From contig NZ_PDIY01000001.1 in assembly GCF_002563655.1 (NCBI RefSeq), positions 2,082,001-2,146,000 on the forward strand: a stretch of 64,000 nt of DNA. The letters are read 5' to 3'. Each line of letters opens with the position of its first letter. Position 1 is the stretch's first letter. Of this stretch, positions 23,806-32,124 are shown in pieces. The notes beneath the pieces were generated by a model, which was not told where the DNA came from, did not search any database, and worked only from the letters and a program-made list of their open reading frames with translations. Position numbers and translations under genes: made by a program. This DNA is from Bacillus sp. es.034. Lineage in GTDB: Bacteria; Bacillota; Bacilli; Bacillales; Bacillaceae_B.

Positions 23806-23850
23806 AAACAGCTGAGGTTATATCAATGATCTTCAGCTGTTTACATTTTT
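23806..23850 (+). terminator. Terminator after the excisionase-like gene
   Basis: AAACAGCTGA (23806-23815) pairs with TCAGCTGTTT (23833-23842), followed by ACATTTTT. Confidence 0.8.
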
Positions 23851-23867
23851 AAAGGGGGATTTGCATT

Positions 23868-24157
23868 TTGCAACACTGCAAGAACTGTCAAACCCAATTC
23901 CAATGGAAAGAGGTCTACCGGTATTTATGGGGCCCAATAATAAATCCGATCAGATGTCATGCATGCAATCAAGAGCACTTGATAACGATGAAGGGGAGGG
24001 TCATGCTTAGTTTGTTGTTGGTTTTTCCCTCGTTACTCTTTACCCTTTTCCTTACTCCCTTCCAAAACATTTTTTTAACTTTGGAATTGGGATGCTATTA
24101 ATACTTATAGGCTCACTGCTGAGTCCATCCGTAGTAAGGTTTAAACTTAACGCTTAG
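23868..24157 (+). pseudogene. CXXC-20-CXXC-type zinc-ribbon membrane protein, frameshifted
   Basis: TTG 23868 follows AAAGGGGGA. The frame encodes CKNCQTQFQWKEVYRYLWGP and, later, CHAC, two Cys-x2-Cys knuckles about 22 residues apart as in the CXXC-20-CXXC (TIGR04104) family, then a first membrane helix. The annotated frame stops at 24101. At a run of seven T near 24070-24077 a one-base shift restores FNFGIGMLLILIGSLLSPSV, a second helix, to TAG 24155-24157. The intact protein would have about 96 residues. Homopolymer slippage or a sequencing error is likely. Confidence 0.7.
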
Positions 24158-24212
24158 AGAAAATGATCTTATTTAAATTCAATACTCTATAAAACATCCA
24201 GGAGGAACTATA

Positions 24213-24683
24213 GTGCAAACACATATCCGAGAAGCCACCAAAAATGATTATGATGCGGTTCATCGAATACAAAGACAAGTGCACGAAATGCATACAAAGG
24301 AAAGACCAGACCATTACCAGATGGCAGACACCACGTTAGACCAAGAGTATTTTAACAACTTAATAAATGGAGAAAACACGAAGGTATTTTTATTGGAACA
24401 TGACCAACCCATCGCCTATACCATTATTACAATCAAGAATACCTTTGAAAGGCCGATCCTCATTCCTAAGAAAGTGGTTTATATGGATGACTTTGGTGTG
24501 GATCAGACGTTCAGAGGAAAAGGATTGGGAAAAAGATTCTTTGGGGAAGTAGTGGAGTACGCTAAGACGATTGGTGCAGATTCACTGGAGTTAGGCGTAT
24601 GGGAGTTTAACGAAGATGCGATTAAATTCTATGAATCCATGAATTTAAAGACTAAATCAAGGCTGATGGAAATCCTTTTATAA
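24213..24683 (+). CDS. GNAT N-acetyltransferase
   Basis: The protein has 156 residues. YMDDFGVDQTFRGKGLGKRF is the beta4 strand and acetyl-CoA P-loop, and LELGVWEFNEDAIKFYESMN is the closing segment of the family. Start is GTG 24213 with AGGAGG 7 bases upstream. It is followed after 39 bases by the Eis-like gene in the same direction. The substrate is unknown. Confidence 0.9.
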   Translation: MQTHIREATKNDYDAVHRIQRQVHEMHTKERPDHYQMADTTLDQEYFNNLINGENTKVFLLEHDQPIAYTIITIKNTFERPILIPKKVVYMDDFGVDQTFRGKGLGKRFFGEVVEYAKTIGADSLELGVWEFNEDAIKFYESMNLKTKSRLMEILL

Positions 24684-24722
24684 GATTCTCTCAAGCTTTC
24701 AGAATTAGGGGGGGAGTTCAAG

Positions 24723-25943
24723 TTGAAGGAAATAAGGGAAATCAATCATTCTTCATACGCATCATTTTGTTCACTTGCCAATGGGGCATTCCCTGGTTTA
24801 AATGCCGACCAATGGCTGCAGGGGCATATTGAAGAAACACCGAGCGAAAGCTTATATGGATTGTTCAAGGGGAATGATTTAGTGGCTGGCATGCGGACGT
24901 TTCTGTTTGAAATGAATTTAAACCAAACCACCATCCCTGTTGGCGGAGTCGGGATGCTTGCCGTTGATTTGTTACATAAAAGAGAGGGAAATGCTTATCA
25001 ATTAATCAAGTATTTTTATGAGCTTAATAAGTCCAAAGGTTATCATCTTGTGATGTTATATCCGTTCAACGTTGCATTCTATAAAAGAATGGGATTTGGA
25101 ATGGGGACGCAGGTTTATCAATATTATGTCAGACCATCCGCTTTTCAGGAGTATTCACGTAAAGAGCATCTTGAACACTTAAACTATGAAGACAGAGAAC
25201 TCATCCTGGATTGTTACAACCGTGTTTTTCAAAAAACGCATGGAATGACGAAACGATTTCCAACGGAGCGGGAGTTGAATCGACCATTTAATTTTGGAAA
25301 AGTGGTGGGTTTTAAACAGGATGATCAAGTACTTGGCTACGTGTTGTACGAAGGCAAGGGGAAGGATCTATACATCCATGAGCTGTTCTTTGAAACAAGG
25401 GAAGCGATTGAAGAAATATCTACTTTTTTACACCAACAGGCAGATCAATTTAAAAGAATCATCATCAATTCTAACCAGGATGACCTCCTTCATTTTCTCA
25501 GTTCACCTGAAAGTGGGATGGATACCATGCTTGATACGGCGCCTTCTGTTGACAATAAGCATATGGTGAACCTTGGGGTTGGTGTGCTGTACAGGGTGAT
25601 CGATTGTAAAGGGTTATTGATGGAGCTGTACGAAAAGAAGCACCGATTCGGCAATACTTCAATAACGGTAGGATTTGACATACAGGATGATTTGCAAGAT
25701 GACGAGTCAAAGAACTTCAACGTGACGTTTTCAAATGGAGAGATTCAACATTTTCATGGACAGGGGGTCGATACTGTCATACAAATGGATATCTCTGAGT
25801 TTTCTTCGATGATCATGGGGGCCGTGACTTTCCACTCTTTATATAAATGGGGCAAAGCAGAAATATCGAATCCAGCATATGTGAATCAAGTCCATGACCT
25901 TTTCCACACGCATGAAAGACCTGTATGTACGAAAGCGTTTTAA
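24723..25943 (+). CDS. Eis-like GNAT acetyltransferase (GNAT - GNAT-like - SCP2 layout)
   Basis: The protein has 406 residues, the usual size of Eis-family proteins. An N-terminal GNAT domain contains VGGVGMLAVDLLHKREGNAY, the acetyl-CoA pocket with R-x-x-G-x-A. A middle domain follows, and the last 110 residues (VIDCKGLLMELYEKK onward, FNVTFSNGEIQHFHG) resemble the sterol-carrier-like C-terminal domain. The chain ends in Phe, whose carboxylate is catalytic in Mycobacterium Eis. Eis acetylates several amines of aminoglycosides; the Bacillus homologues are less well studied, so resistance is possible but not shown. Start TTG 24723 follows AGGGGGGGA. Confidence 0.88.
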   Translation: MKEIREINHSSYASFCSLANGAFPGLNADQWLQGHIEETPSESLYGLFKGNDLVAGMRTFLFEMNLNQTTIPVGGVGMLAVDLLHKREGNAYQLIKYFYELNKSKGYHLVMLYPFNVAFYKRMGFGMGTQVYQYYVRPSAFQEYSRKEHLEHLNYEDRELILDCYNRVFQKTHGMTKRFPTERELNRPFNFGKVVGFKQDDQVLGYVLYEGKGKDLYIHELFFETREAIEEISTFLHQQADQFKRIIINSNQDDLLHFLSSPESGMDTMLDTAPSVDNKHMVNLGVGVLYRVIDCKGLLMELYEKKHRFGNTSITVGFDIQDDLQDDESKNFNVTFSNGEIQHFHGQGVDTVIQMDISEFSSMIMGAVTFHSLYKWGKAEISNPAYVNQVHDLFHTHERPVCTKAF

Positions 25944-25969
25944 GTAATTCAAGATGAAGGGGTATCTGA

Positions 25970-27862
25970 ATGAATAAGAGTGATACATATTTAAGTATAG
26001 AAGAGCTTCTATCCATACCCGCCATATCAGACTTACACATGAGTGAGGACGGACAACACGTAGCGTTTGTCAAAAACACGGCTGACTGGGAAGAGAATAG
26101 ATATAGGGATTCCATCGTGATATATGAAAAAGACAAGGGAGAATGCACCCCATTCACAGAGGGGACATCCCCACTATGTTCGCCGGATTCCAAACGTTTA
26201 GCCTATCTATCAACTGGTGATGGAGGTACGAAGAATCAAATCTTTGTGGAGTCGATCGATGGTGATGGCAGGATTCAAGTCACGGATGAGAAAGAAGGTA
26301 TCATTCAATTCAAATGGGATCCTTCTGGGAAGGGCTTTTACTATGTTGCACCGTCACCGGAATCTGAGGAAATCATGAAGCGCAGGGAGCAGTATGGAGA
26401 TTTCCACCATGTAGGCAAGGAATATCGGAAGGATTGTTTATGGTACGTGGAATTAATTGGACAGGTTCCGTATCAACTGACGGACGACGAGGATTTTCAC
26501 ATCCAGGAATTCGATGTTTCAGCCGATGGGGAAAAGGTGGTGTTCATGGCTACGCCAAGCCCGGATGGGGAGGATGGTCAGAATCGAGAACTCTACCTGC
26601 TCGAGCGTCCATCCGGAGAGTGGCGGAAGCTGAGTGGAGATAAGGTAGTGGGAGGGAGCGTTTGCTTTTCTCCTCAAGCTACGAAAATCTGTTACATGGC
26701 AAGCATACGTGAGAAGGACTACTATAAGACTCATATCATGGACAGTACACTCGAAATCTATGATTTAACGAGTGGTGAGAGGATTCAACCACTGCTGGAT
26801 TTTGACCATGCGGTTGTTCCCATACGCTGGACAGCTAAAGGGATTCTAATGATGTGGCAGGATAAAACGAATTATCGTATCGGATTACTCTCCAAAGATG
26901 GAGAGCTGGATATTTTGGAAGGGAAATCGGATGGATGCATGATGGAAGCTTCTATCACGGGGGATGGAAATCATCTGGCCTATTTTAGGGCTGCACCGAA
27001 TGAAACTTTTGAAGTCTATGCTGATGGTGAAAAAATAACCAATGAGAATGGTTTGCTCGAGGGGAAACTTACAAGTAACAGGGAAGTTATATCATGGAGC
27101 AGCAGTGATGGCCTTGAAATAGAAGGGATATTAACAACCCCGAAAGACGTGGATTGGAATAAAAAACACCCGTTATTGGTCTTTATCCATGGGGGGCCGG
27201 ATTGGGCTTCTTTCCCTATCCACTCAAGCTGCTTCAATGAAAAATATCCAGTTGAATCGTTTATTGAGAAGGGCTTCATCGTTTTGGAACCAAACTACAG
27301 AGGAAGTTCAGGATATGGGAATGACTTCTTGAAGGCAAACTATCGAAACCTTGGCATCGGTGACTACGAAGATGTGATAGCCGGTGTCGATGCACTCGTG
27401 GACAGGGGAATTGCAGATCAAGATCGTGTCGGCGTGATGGGCTGGAGCCAAGGCGGATTCATCTCAGCATTCTGCTCTATCTATAGTGATCGGTTTAAGG
27501 CTGCCTCTGTTGGAGGAGGAATAAGTAACTGGATCACGAATTACGTGAATACAGATCTGCCTTCCTTTATCAGGATGCATGTGGGAGATACACCGTGGAA
27601 CGACCCAGAGATCTATGCCAAAGCCTCACCCATGACCTATATTCAATCTGCCTGTACGCCAACTTTGATCCAACATGGTGAAAAGGATGCAAGAGTCCCA
27701 ATTCCCAATGCTTATGAACTCTATAAAGGACTCAGGGATATGGGAGTCGAGACAGAATTAGTCGTATTTGATGGCATGGGATACAGCTCTGACAAACCAG
27801 GAATACACCGGGCTATTATGGAGCAGAATTTGAGTTGGTTTCTACGGTGGTTGGTTAATTAG
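25970..27862 (+). CDS. S9-family prolyl oligopeptidase-like peptidase
   Basis: The protein has 630 residues. The N-terminal 370 residues form a WD40/TolB-like beta-propeller with repeated DG/SxDGxxVxF-like strands (HMSEDGQHVAFVKN, FDVSADGEKVVFMA). The C-terminal alpha/beta-hydrolase domain has the nucleophile in GWSQGG (Ser493), acid HGEKDARVP (Asp573) and His613 in GIHRA. This is the acylaminoacyl-peptidase/DPP family layout (YuxL-like in Bacillus). It would remove N-terminal acyl-amino acids or cut short peptides in the cytoplasm; no signal peptide is seen. GAAGGGG precedes ATG 25970. Confidence 0.92.
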   Translation: MNKSDTYLSIEELLSIPAISDLHMSEDGQHVAFVKNTADWEENRYRDSIVIYEKDKGECTPFTEGTSPLCSPDSKRLAYLSTGDGGTKNQIFVESIDGDGRIQVTDEKEGIIQFKWDPSGKGFYYVAPSPESEEIMKRREQYGDFHHVGKEYRKDCLWYVELIGQVPYQLTDDEDFHIQEFDVSADGEKVVFMATPSPDGEDGQNRELYLLERPSGEWRKLSGDKVVGGSVCFSPQATKICYMASIREKDYYKTHIMDSTLEIYDLTSGERIQPLLDFDHAVVPIRWTAKGILMMWQDKTNYRIGLLSKDGELDILEGKSDGCMMEASITGDGNHLAYFRAAPNETFEVYADGEKITNENGLLEGKLTSNREVISWSSSDGLEIEGILTTPKDVDWNKKHPLLVFIHGGPDWASFPIHSSCFNEKYPVESFIEKGFIVLEPNYRGSSGYGNDFLKANYRNLGIGDYEDVIAGVDALVDRGIADQDRVGVMGWSQGGFISAFCSIYSDRFKAASVGGGISNWITNYVNTDLPSFIRMHVGDTPWNDPEIYAKASPMTYIQSACTPTLIQHGEKDARVPIPNAYELYKGLRDMGVETELVVFDGMGYSSDKPGIHRAIMEQNLSWFLRWLVN

Positions 27863-27880
27863 GGCCGAAATTTATATAAA

Positions 27881-27936
27881 AAAGCCATGGGGACAGGTCT
27901 GTTATGAATTAACGGACCCTCTCCAGGGCTTTCTAT
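27881..27936 (+). terminator. Terminator after the S9 peptidase gene
   Basis: AAAGCCATGG (27881-27890) pairs with CCAGGGCTTT (27923-27932), and an inner AGGTC-TGTTA arm pairs with TAACGGACC. A T-rich tail (CTATTTC) follows. Confidence 0.7.
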
Positions 27937-27953
27937 TTCTTGATATCAAGTCA

Positions 27954-28586
27954 TCAAGTTGATGATTTAACCCCACATACAGCCACAGTATGATACCCCC
28001 GCGACACGGGTCCTTCCAATACGCGAAGACCCTTAAACTTCAATTGTTCCATAATCGGGATTAATTCACTTTGGATCATCTTCTTGATGGAATCCCAGTC
28101 TTCTCCATCCTTGCCATCGCAAAGCGTGATCAGGACGGTACCTTCAGGAGCCAGTACCCTTTCGATTTCCTGCAATGATTTGAACAGGTCCTCCCAGAAG
28201 TAGACAGAATGGATGCTGAACACTGCTGTAAATTCTTCATCAGGGAACGGCATTTCTTCAACGCTTCCGTGAACTAGTGCCATCTGCTTTTGACTGATGG
28301 CTTTTTTGTTGCGCACTGCTGCTGACTGGAGAAGCGTTTCTGACAAATCCAATCCGGTGACATTGTGCCCTCCACTCAACGAAACGATCTGTTTCAATGC
28401 AAATCCTGCCCCGCATCCAATCTCAAGAATCCGTTCATTTTTCTGAAGGTTGAGGTTTTCGATGCTCCAAAGCGTTTCAGGCTTGTGCTGACGAATCATC
28501 TTCTCCCCGATGAACCATCCGAGAACTCCGGCGGGACGGCTATACTGGGTGTCCATGAGGTTCTGTAATTTTGCTTTCACATTCAT
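27954..28586 (-). CDS. Class I SAM-dependent methyltransferase
   Basis: The protein has 210 residues. Motif I is ILEIGCGAGFALKQIV near residues 54-69, followed by VTGLDLSETLLQSA and the FTAVFSIHSVYFWEDL motif IV, which points to a Methyltransf_11-type enzyme of small molecules. AGGAGG lies before ATG 28586. It is transcribed divergently from the LysR gene with 115 bases between them, the classic layout of a LysR regulator and its target. The acceptor is unknown. Confidence 0.92.
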   Translation of the reverse strand: MNVKAKLQNLMDTQYSRPAGVLGWFIGEKMIRQHKPETLWSIENLNLQKNERILEIGCGAGFALKQIVSLSGGHNVTGLDLSETLLQSAAVRNKKAISQKQMALVHGSVEEMPFPDEEFTAVFSIHSVYFWEDLFKSLQEIERVLAPEGTVLITLCDGKDGEDWDSIKKMIQSELIPIMEQLKFKGLRVLEGPVSRGYHTVAVCGVKSST

Positions 28587-28701
28587 GAAACGCCCTCCTT
28601 TTATTCATTGTGTATTTACACTATAATTTTCTTATACCTATTAAACAATCCTATATTATTTATAGTTACTATTAATTATTTTTATAGTTGGAGGAGTCAG
28701 G
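28587..28701. promoter_or_regulatory. Divergent promoter region between methyltransferase and LysR gene
   Basis: A 115-base AT-rich region holds both start sites. TATAGTTACTATTAA near 28661 and TTTTATAGTT near 28681 repeat TATAGTT 20 bases apart, so a LysR dimer could bind both. This is inference from layout; no clear T-N11-A site was proven. Confidence 0.5.
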
Positions 28702-29598
28702 ATGGAAATCAATCAGCTGATTGTATTTGAGCTTGTGGCGAGGGTCGGTTCATACAGCAAGGCCTCTAGATACTTGGATGTATCGCAGCCTACTGTCAGT
28801 TTGCGGATTAAAGAGTTAGAGAAAGATGTGGGGGGATATCTTTTTGTCAGGGCGGGAAAACAGATGGAGCTGACGGATTTGGGTAAAGGGTTCCTTCCCT
28901 ATGCGAGGCAGGCTCTTGAAGTGTTGCATAAAGGGAAAGAAAGGGCCCAGTCGATAAAAGAAGGGAAAAGAGGGGAGATTACGATCGGAACCCTTCCCAC
29001 ATTTACATCGGGGCACTTCACCTCGATCATCAAGGAAATGTACTCTACATTTCCCGATATCCAGATCGCCATCCACACCGGCCATAACCAACAAATCATC
29101 GATATGCTTTATGACGGAAGCATCAAGCTTGGAATGATCACTTCCCCGTTTTTTAATAAAGATTTGAAAAGGCTTTATAGTATAAAAGAACCTCTGATCT
29201 TCGTTGCCCGCCGTAATCAGCTATTAAGCGGGATGAAGGACGGCAGTTATAGGGTAGAGGCCATTTTTGAAACGAGTAAACCATACATCATGACGGATTG
29301 GAGCGAGGAGAGCAAGCACTGGCAACGAACCCATATGTCATTCGGGAGTGACTCCATCGAATTGCCTCCTGCTACTGCACTGGAGTTTGTCCAGAACTAC
29401 AGTGGAACCGCGCTTCTTACAGAATCAATGGTTTCTGCCTTCTTAGAAGAAGGATTATTGGTAAAGCTGGAACCGAATGATATGCCGGCTCTCTATAGGG
29501 AATTAGCTATAGTGAGCCTGGTTAGTGAACAGTCCCTGCCTCCTGCTGCACGGCGCTTTTTGGAAACTGTGAGGTCCGGGTCATGGGGACAGGTCTAG
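28702..29598 (+). CDS. LysR-family transcriptional regulator
   Basis: The protein has 298 residues. The N-terminal winged helix-turn-helix is ELVARVGSYSKASRYLDVSQ followed by PTVSLRIKELEKDVGG (residues 9-44), a standard LysR HTH. The effector domain begins about residue 92 (GEITIGTLPTFTSGH). GGAGG lies 6 bases before ATG 28702. It is divergent from the methyltransferase gene, so that gene is its most likely target. The effector molecule is unknown. Confidence 0.93.
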   Translation: MEINQLIVFELVARVGSYSKASRYLDVSQPTVSLRIKELEKDVGGYLFVRAGKQMELTDLGKGFLPYARQALEVLHKGKERAQSIKEGKRGEITIGTLPTFTSGHFTSIIKEMYSTFPDIQIAIHTGHNQQIIDMLYDGSIKLGMITSPFFNKDLKRLYSIKEPLIFVARRNQLLSGMKDGSYRVEAIFETSKPYIMTDWSEESKHWQRTHMSFGSDSIELPPATALEFVQNYSGTALLTESMVSAFLEEGLLVKLEPNDMPALYRELAIVSLVSEQSLPPAARRFLETVRSGSWGQV

Positions 29599-29621
29599 AG
29601 CGGGGGTGTATTCCCCGCTCT
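29597..29621. terminator. Hairpin between LysR and VOC genes
   Basis: AGAGCGGGG (29597-29605) pairs with CCCCGCTCT (29613-29621). It lies between convergent stop codons. T-tracts are weak on both strands. Confidence 0.6.
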
Positions 29622-29625
29622 GCCG

Positions 29626-29982
29626 TTATGCATCTAATTCTTCAAATAACCCAATCGAATTACCATACGGATCGCTAAACGTACACCAGGCTGCTGGTAC
29701 TCCTTCCCTGGTCTGGACTTCCTCTATTGTTGTTTTCAATGATTCTATCAATCTTTCACGTTCAGAATAAATATCGTGAACACCTAAACGCAACGGACCA
29801 TTCCCGACTGCAGGATCTCCTTTTGCCACCTGCAGCCATGTATCTTTCACGATTTCCCACTCGGCAAAATTTTCATGTGGGATGAAGTCAGGGTTGCGGT
29901 TAAAGAGTGTTTTGTACCAACTAAGCCCTTTTTCGTAATCTGTTACTCGAACCTGGAAGGTGACTCCTGTATATTTCTTCAT
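29626..29982 (-). CDS. VOC-family protein
   Basis: The protein has 118 residues with VTFQVRVTDYEKGLSWYKTL at the N-terminus and AAWCTFSDPYGNSIGLFEEL at the C-terminus, both halves of a VOC fold. The last acidic ligand (Glu114 in LFEE) is present. AGGAGG precedes ATG 29982. Convergent with the LysR gene. Ligand unknown. Confidence 0.85.
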   Translation of the reverse strand: MKKYTGVTFQVRVTDYEKGLSWYKTLFNRNPDFIPHENFAEWEIVKDTWLQVAKGDPAVGNGPLRLGVHDIYSERERLIESLKTTIEEVQTREGVPAAWCTFSDPYGNSIGLFEELDA

Positions 29983-30178
29983 TTTCTTCCTCCTCTATCG
30001 TTGATTACATTCAGTGGTATCCGAGAGTGTGTACGGTGGATTCCTGTCCTTTTCTTTAAACCTTTCCTCCTATATTACATTCAAGTCAAAGATCCATTCT
30101 CCTCCCATTACTTTCCCAAAGTATGGCATGTTCCTATCTTTTTAAGAATAGAGTGATACAAAAAGGGTGATTCGGTTT

Positions 30179-30571
30179 ATGAACCATTTTCATGAATTGT
30201 GCACGGAGTACGGCAGAATTCTGCAGGGAAAAGCCAAGGTGCAAAATGGCGTTTGTTCCGTATCGATCGACCGGCATTTATATGTAACGATACAGGGAAG
30301 GCCAAGCAGAGGGGAGTTGAAGGCGGGATTTTCATTTGAGGCACTTGATACAGAAGGACACGCATTGAATCTTGGGGAGGTTGTCCTGCTGGAAGAAGAA
30401 ATCCCGGCATTCTCGAAACTGCTTATCCAAAAAGGATTGATCATCAGCGCTCTTCACAATCATTGGCTCTTTACCGAACCCGATATTATGTACATCCATT
30501 TTCAATCCGTGGAGCCTCCACTGAGTTTTGCCCATAAGGCTGCTGAGGCTCTTACTGTCCTAAAGAAATAA
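30179..30571 (+). CDS. DUF1259-type protein (LppY/LpqO-like)
   Basis: The protein has 130 residues. VQNGVCSVSIDRHLYVTIQG followed by RPSRGE, the segment LNLGEVVLLEEEIPAFSKLL, and LIISALHNHWLFTEPDIMYI are the hallmark blocks of DUF1259. The family also occurs as LppY/LpqO lipoproteins in mycobacteria; here there is no signal peptide. ATG 30179 is preferred, though GTG 30167 in the same frame is closer to AAAAAGGG. The function of the family is unknown. Confidence 0.8.
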   Translation: MNHFHELCTEYGRILQGKAKVQNGVCSVSIDRHLYVTIQGRPSRGELKAGFSFEALDTEGHALNLGEVVLLEEEIPAFSKLLIQKGLIISALHNHWLFTEPDIMYIHFQSVEPPLSFAHKAAEALTVLKK

Positions 30572-30910
30572 AGGTTCTTTCCGTCATAGGAATGATGATG
30601 ACTTCCAGACGGTTACATAATCACTCTCCCATTTTTATAAAATGATCCTAATTTTTTCGAAACTTTTACCTTTCATAAGACGTATATCATACTAGAACAA
30701 CTGTTTGCTGAGTCGACTCAAATAGCTGTTGTAAAGGTTCTGGAGGAGATGACGATCTGTATTTATCCAGATTCTATAAAAATAAAATAAAGTTAACAGA
30801 ATAATTGAAACTATTCTATTTTGGCTCCCGTCTAATAGGTAGTAGTGTTTAAGAAAATATACCCAATACATCCAAATAACGATACAGAAAAACAGAATGG
30901 GGGAAAAAGT
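30572..30910. promoter_or_regulatory. Gene-free interval with a 34-bp palindrome
   Basis: No supported ORF. Positions 30698-30731 form an imperfect palindrome centred on TGAGTCGACTCA (perfect 12-bp core), with CAAC and GTTG at the ends. There is no T-tract after it, so an operator is more likely than a terminator. The rest is AT-rich and leads into the hydrolase gene. Confidence 0.55.
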
Positions 30911-31753
30911 ATGTGGCAACAAAAGCTGATCCAAACTGATCGAGGAGATTTTGAAATTTTTGAAGCGGGGAGTGGGGAACCCTTATGTGTGACTCATTTG
31001 TATAGCGAGTTTAACGAGCGCGGCTACCACTTTGCTGATCGGTTTGTGGAAGATTACAAAGTGTACCTTGTTAATTTGAAAGAAACGGGGAATAGCACTG
31101 AGGTTCAGGATGAAGACGAGCTAAGTATGAGGGAAACCAGCAAGGATCTGGAAGCGATCCGATCAGCTTTAGGATATGATAGCTGGAACTATGCCGGCCA
31201 TTCCACAGGCGGGATGTTGGGGCTGGTTTATGCTGCTGATTATCCGGATTCTCTGAACCGATTAATTGTAGGCGGGGCCTCAGCTACCAATGAGTATGTG
31301 AATGATCAGGAAAGTATTTACTGCGATGAAAATCCGCATAACGACCGATTGAAAGAGGTATTTTCCATCCTCCAATCCGATGATGCAACAAAAGAAGAAC
31401 GGGTACATGCAGGCAGGGAATGGACGAAAATGTCTCTGAATGACCCAGGCAGATATGATGAATACTTTTCTAAGCCAAGCAGTGGAAAAGTGGTGCAGAA
31501 ACGGTTGGAGTATTATGCTTTGAACGAACTGCCAACATACGATATCAGAGAGGATATTTCGAACATAAAAACCCCGACAATCGTTTTTTGCGGGAAACAC
31601 GACTCTCAATGCCCATTTGTGTATTCGGAGGAAATTTTTAATCTTGTACCGAATTCAACATTTTATATTTTCGAGAATAGCAATCATTCACCTCATGTAG
31701 AGGAACAAGAAAAATTCAGTGAAATGGTGAAGGATTTTAGCTGTTTGGTCTAA
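30911..31753 (+). CDS. Alpha/beta hydrolase
   Basis: The protein has 280 residues. The nucleophile elbow is GHSTGG (Ser98), the acid lies in FCGKHDSQCPF and the catalytic His in SNHSPHVEE. This is a standard alpha/beta-hydrolase fold (proline iminopeptidase/epoxide-hydrolase-like group). ATG 30911 lies 7 bases after ATGGGGG; the frame is open further upstream but lacks a ribosome site there. No signal peptide, so it is cytoplasmic. The substrate is unknown. A good terminator follows at 31768. Confidence 0.9.
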   Translation: MWQQKLIQTDRGDFEIFEAGSGEPLCVTHLYSEFNERGYHFADRFVEDYKVYLVNLKETGNSTEVQDEDELSMRETSKDLEAIRSALGYDSWNYAGHSTGGMLGLVYAADYPDSLNRLIVGGASATNEYVNDQESIYCDENPHNDRLKEVFSILQSDDATKEERVHAGREWTKMSLNDPGRYDEYFSKPSSGKVVQKRLEYYALNELPTYDIREDISNIKTPTIVFCGKHDSQCPFVYSEEIFNLVPNSTFYIFENSNHSPHVEEQEKFSEMVKDFSCLV

Positions 31754-31767
31754 ATACCTATAACTTT

Positions 31768-31798
31768 GGTGCATTTCTTTATTGGAAATGCACCTTTT
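31768..31798 (+). terminator. Terminator of the alpha/beta hydrolase gene
   Basis: Perfect 10-bp stem GGTGCATTTC (31768-31777) / GAAATGCACC (31785-31794), followed by TTTT. Confidence 0.85.
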
Positions 31799-31869
31799 CT
31801 ATACTTTATTAAGAGAAAAACAATTTTAGTAGTATGTAATCACCTTAGGTTTTCCGTTTTATTCTACTG

Positions 31870-32031
31870 GAAATAGAAGCCTTTATACCGTCTTTGAAAG
31901 AGGAATCGTTTATTGGAAAATTATTTTACCCGTTAGGTGCAACAGAATGGAAGATGGAAAAGGCCGCAGGAATCTCAACTCCGACTTACCAGAAAGCAGG
32001 CAAAGTGGATTTTCAGGGGGAAAAGTACTAA
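31870..32031 (+). pseudogene. Small 3' gene remnant of unknown identity
   Basis: An open frame of 53 codons ends at TAA 32029-32031 and begins in non-coding sequence without a start codon or ribosome site. It reads FIPSLKEESFIGKLFYPLGA followed by ISTPTYQKAGKVDF, a composition typical of a real coding sequence. It looks like the 3' end of a truncated gene. I do not recognise the family. Confidence 0.4.
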
Positions 32032-32080
32032 TTAGTTTTATTCTATTAGACGTTTGAACAGGTCACTTCTCTTACCTCTC

Positions 32081-32089
32081 CATACGATA
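32081..32089 (+). promoter_or_regulatory. Sporulation-type -10 element (CATACGATA)
   Basis: CATACGATA matches the B. subtilis sigma-K -10 consensus CATANNNTA and is close to the sigma-E -10. It ends 35 bases before the GTG of the giant repeat gene. The -35 region is not clear: AC within GGTCAC lies 14 bases upstream rather than the usual 16-17. Treat as suggestive. Confidence 0.45.
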
Positions 32090-32124
32090 GTAAAGACAAT
32101 ATCATGTATAGGAGGTTTTTTTCT

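Noticed and set aside
30692-30934. Minus-strand frame of 80 codons
   Set aside because: AT-rich random composition, overlaps the palindrome and the hydrolase start, no ribosome site.
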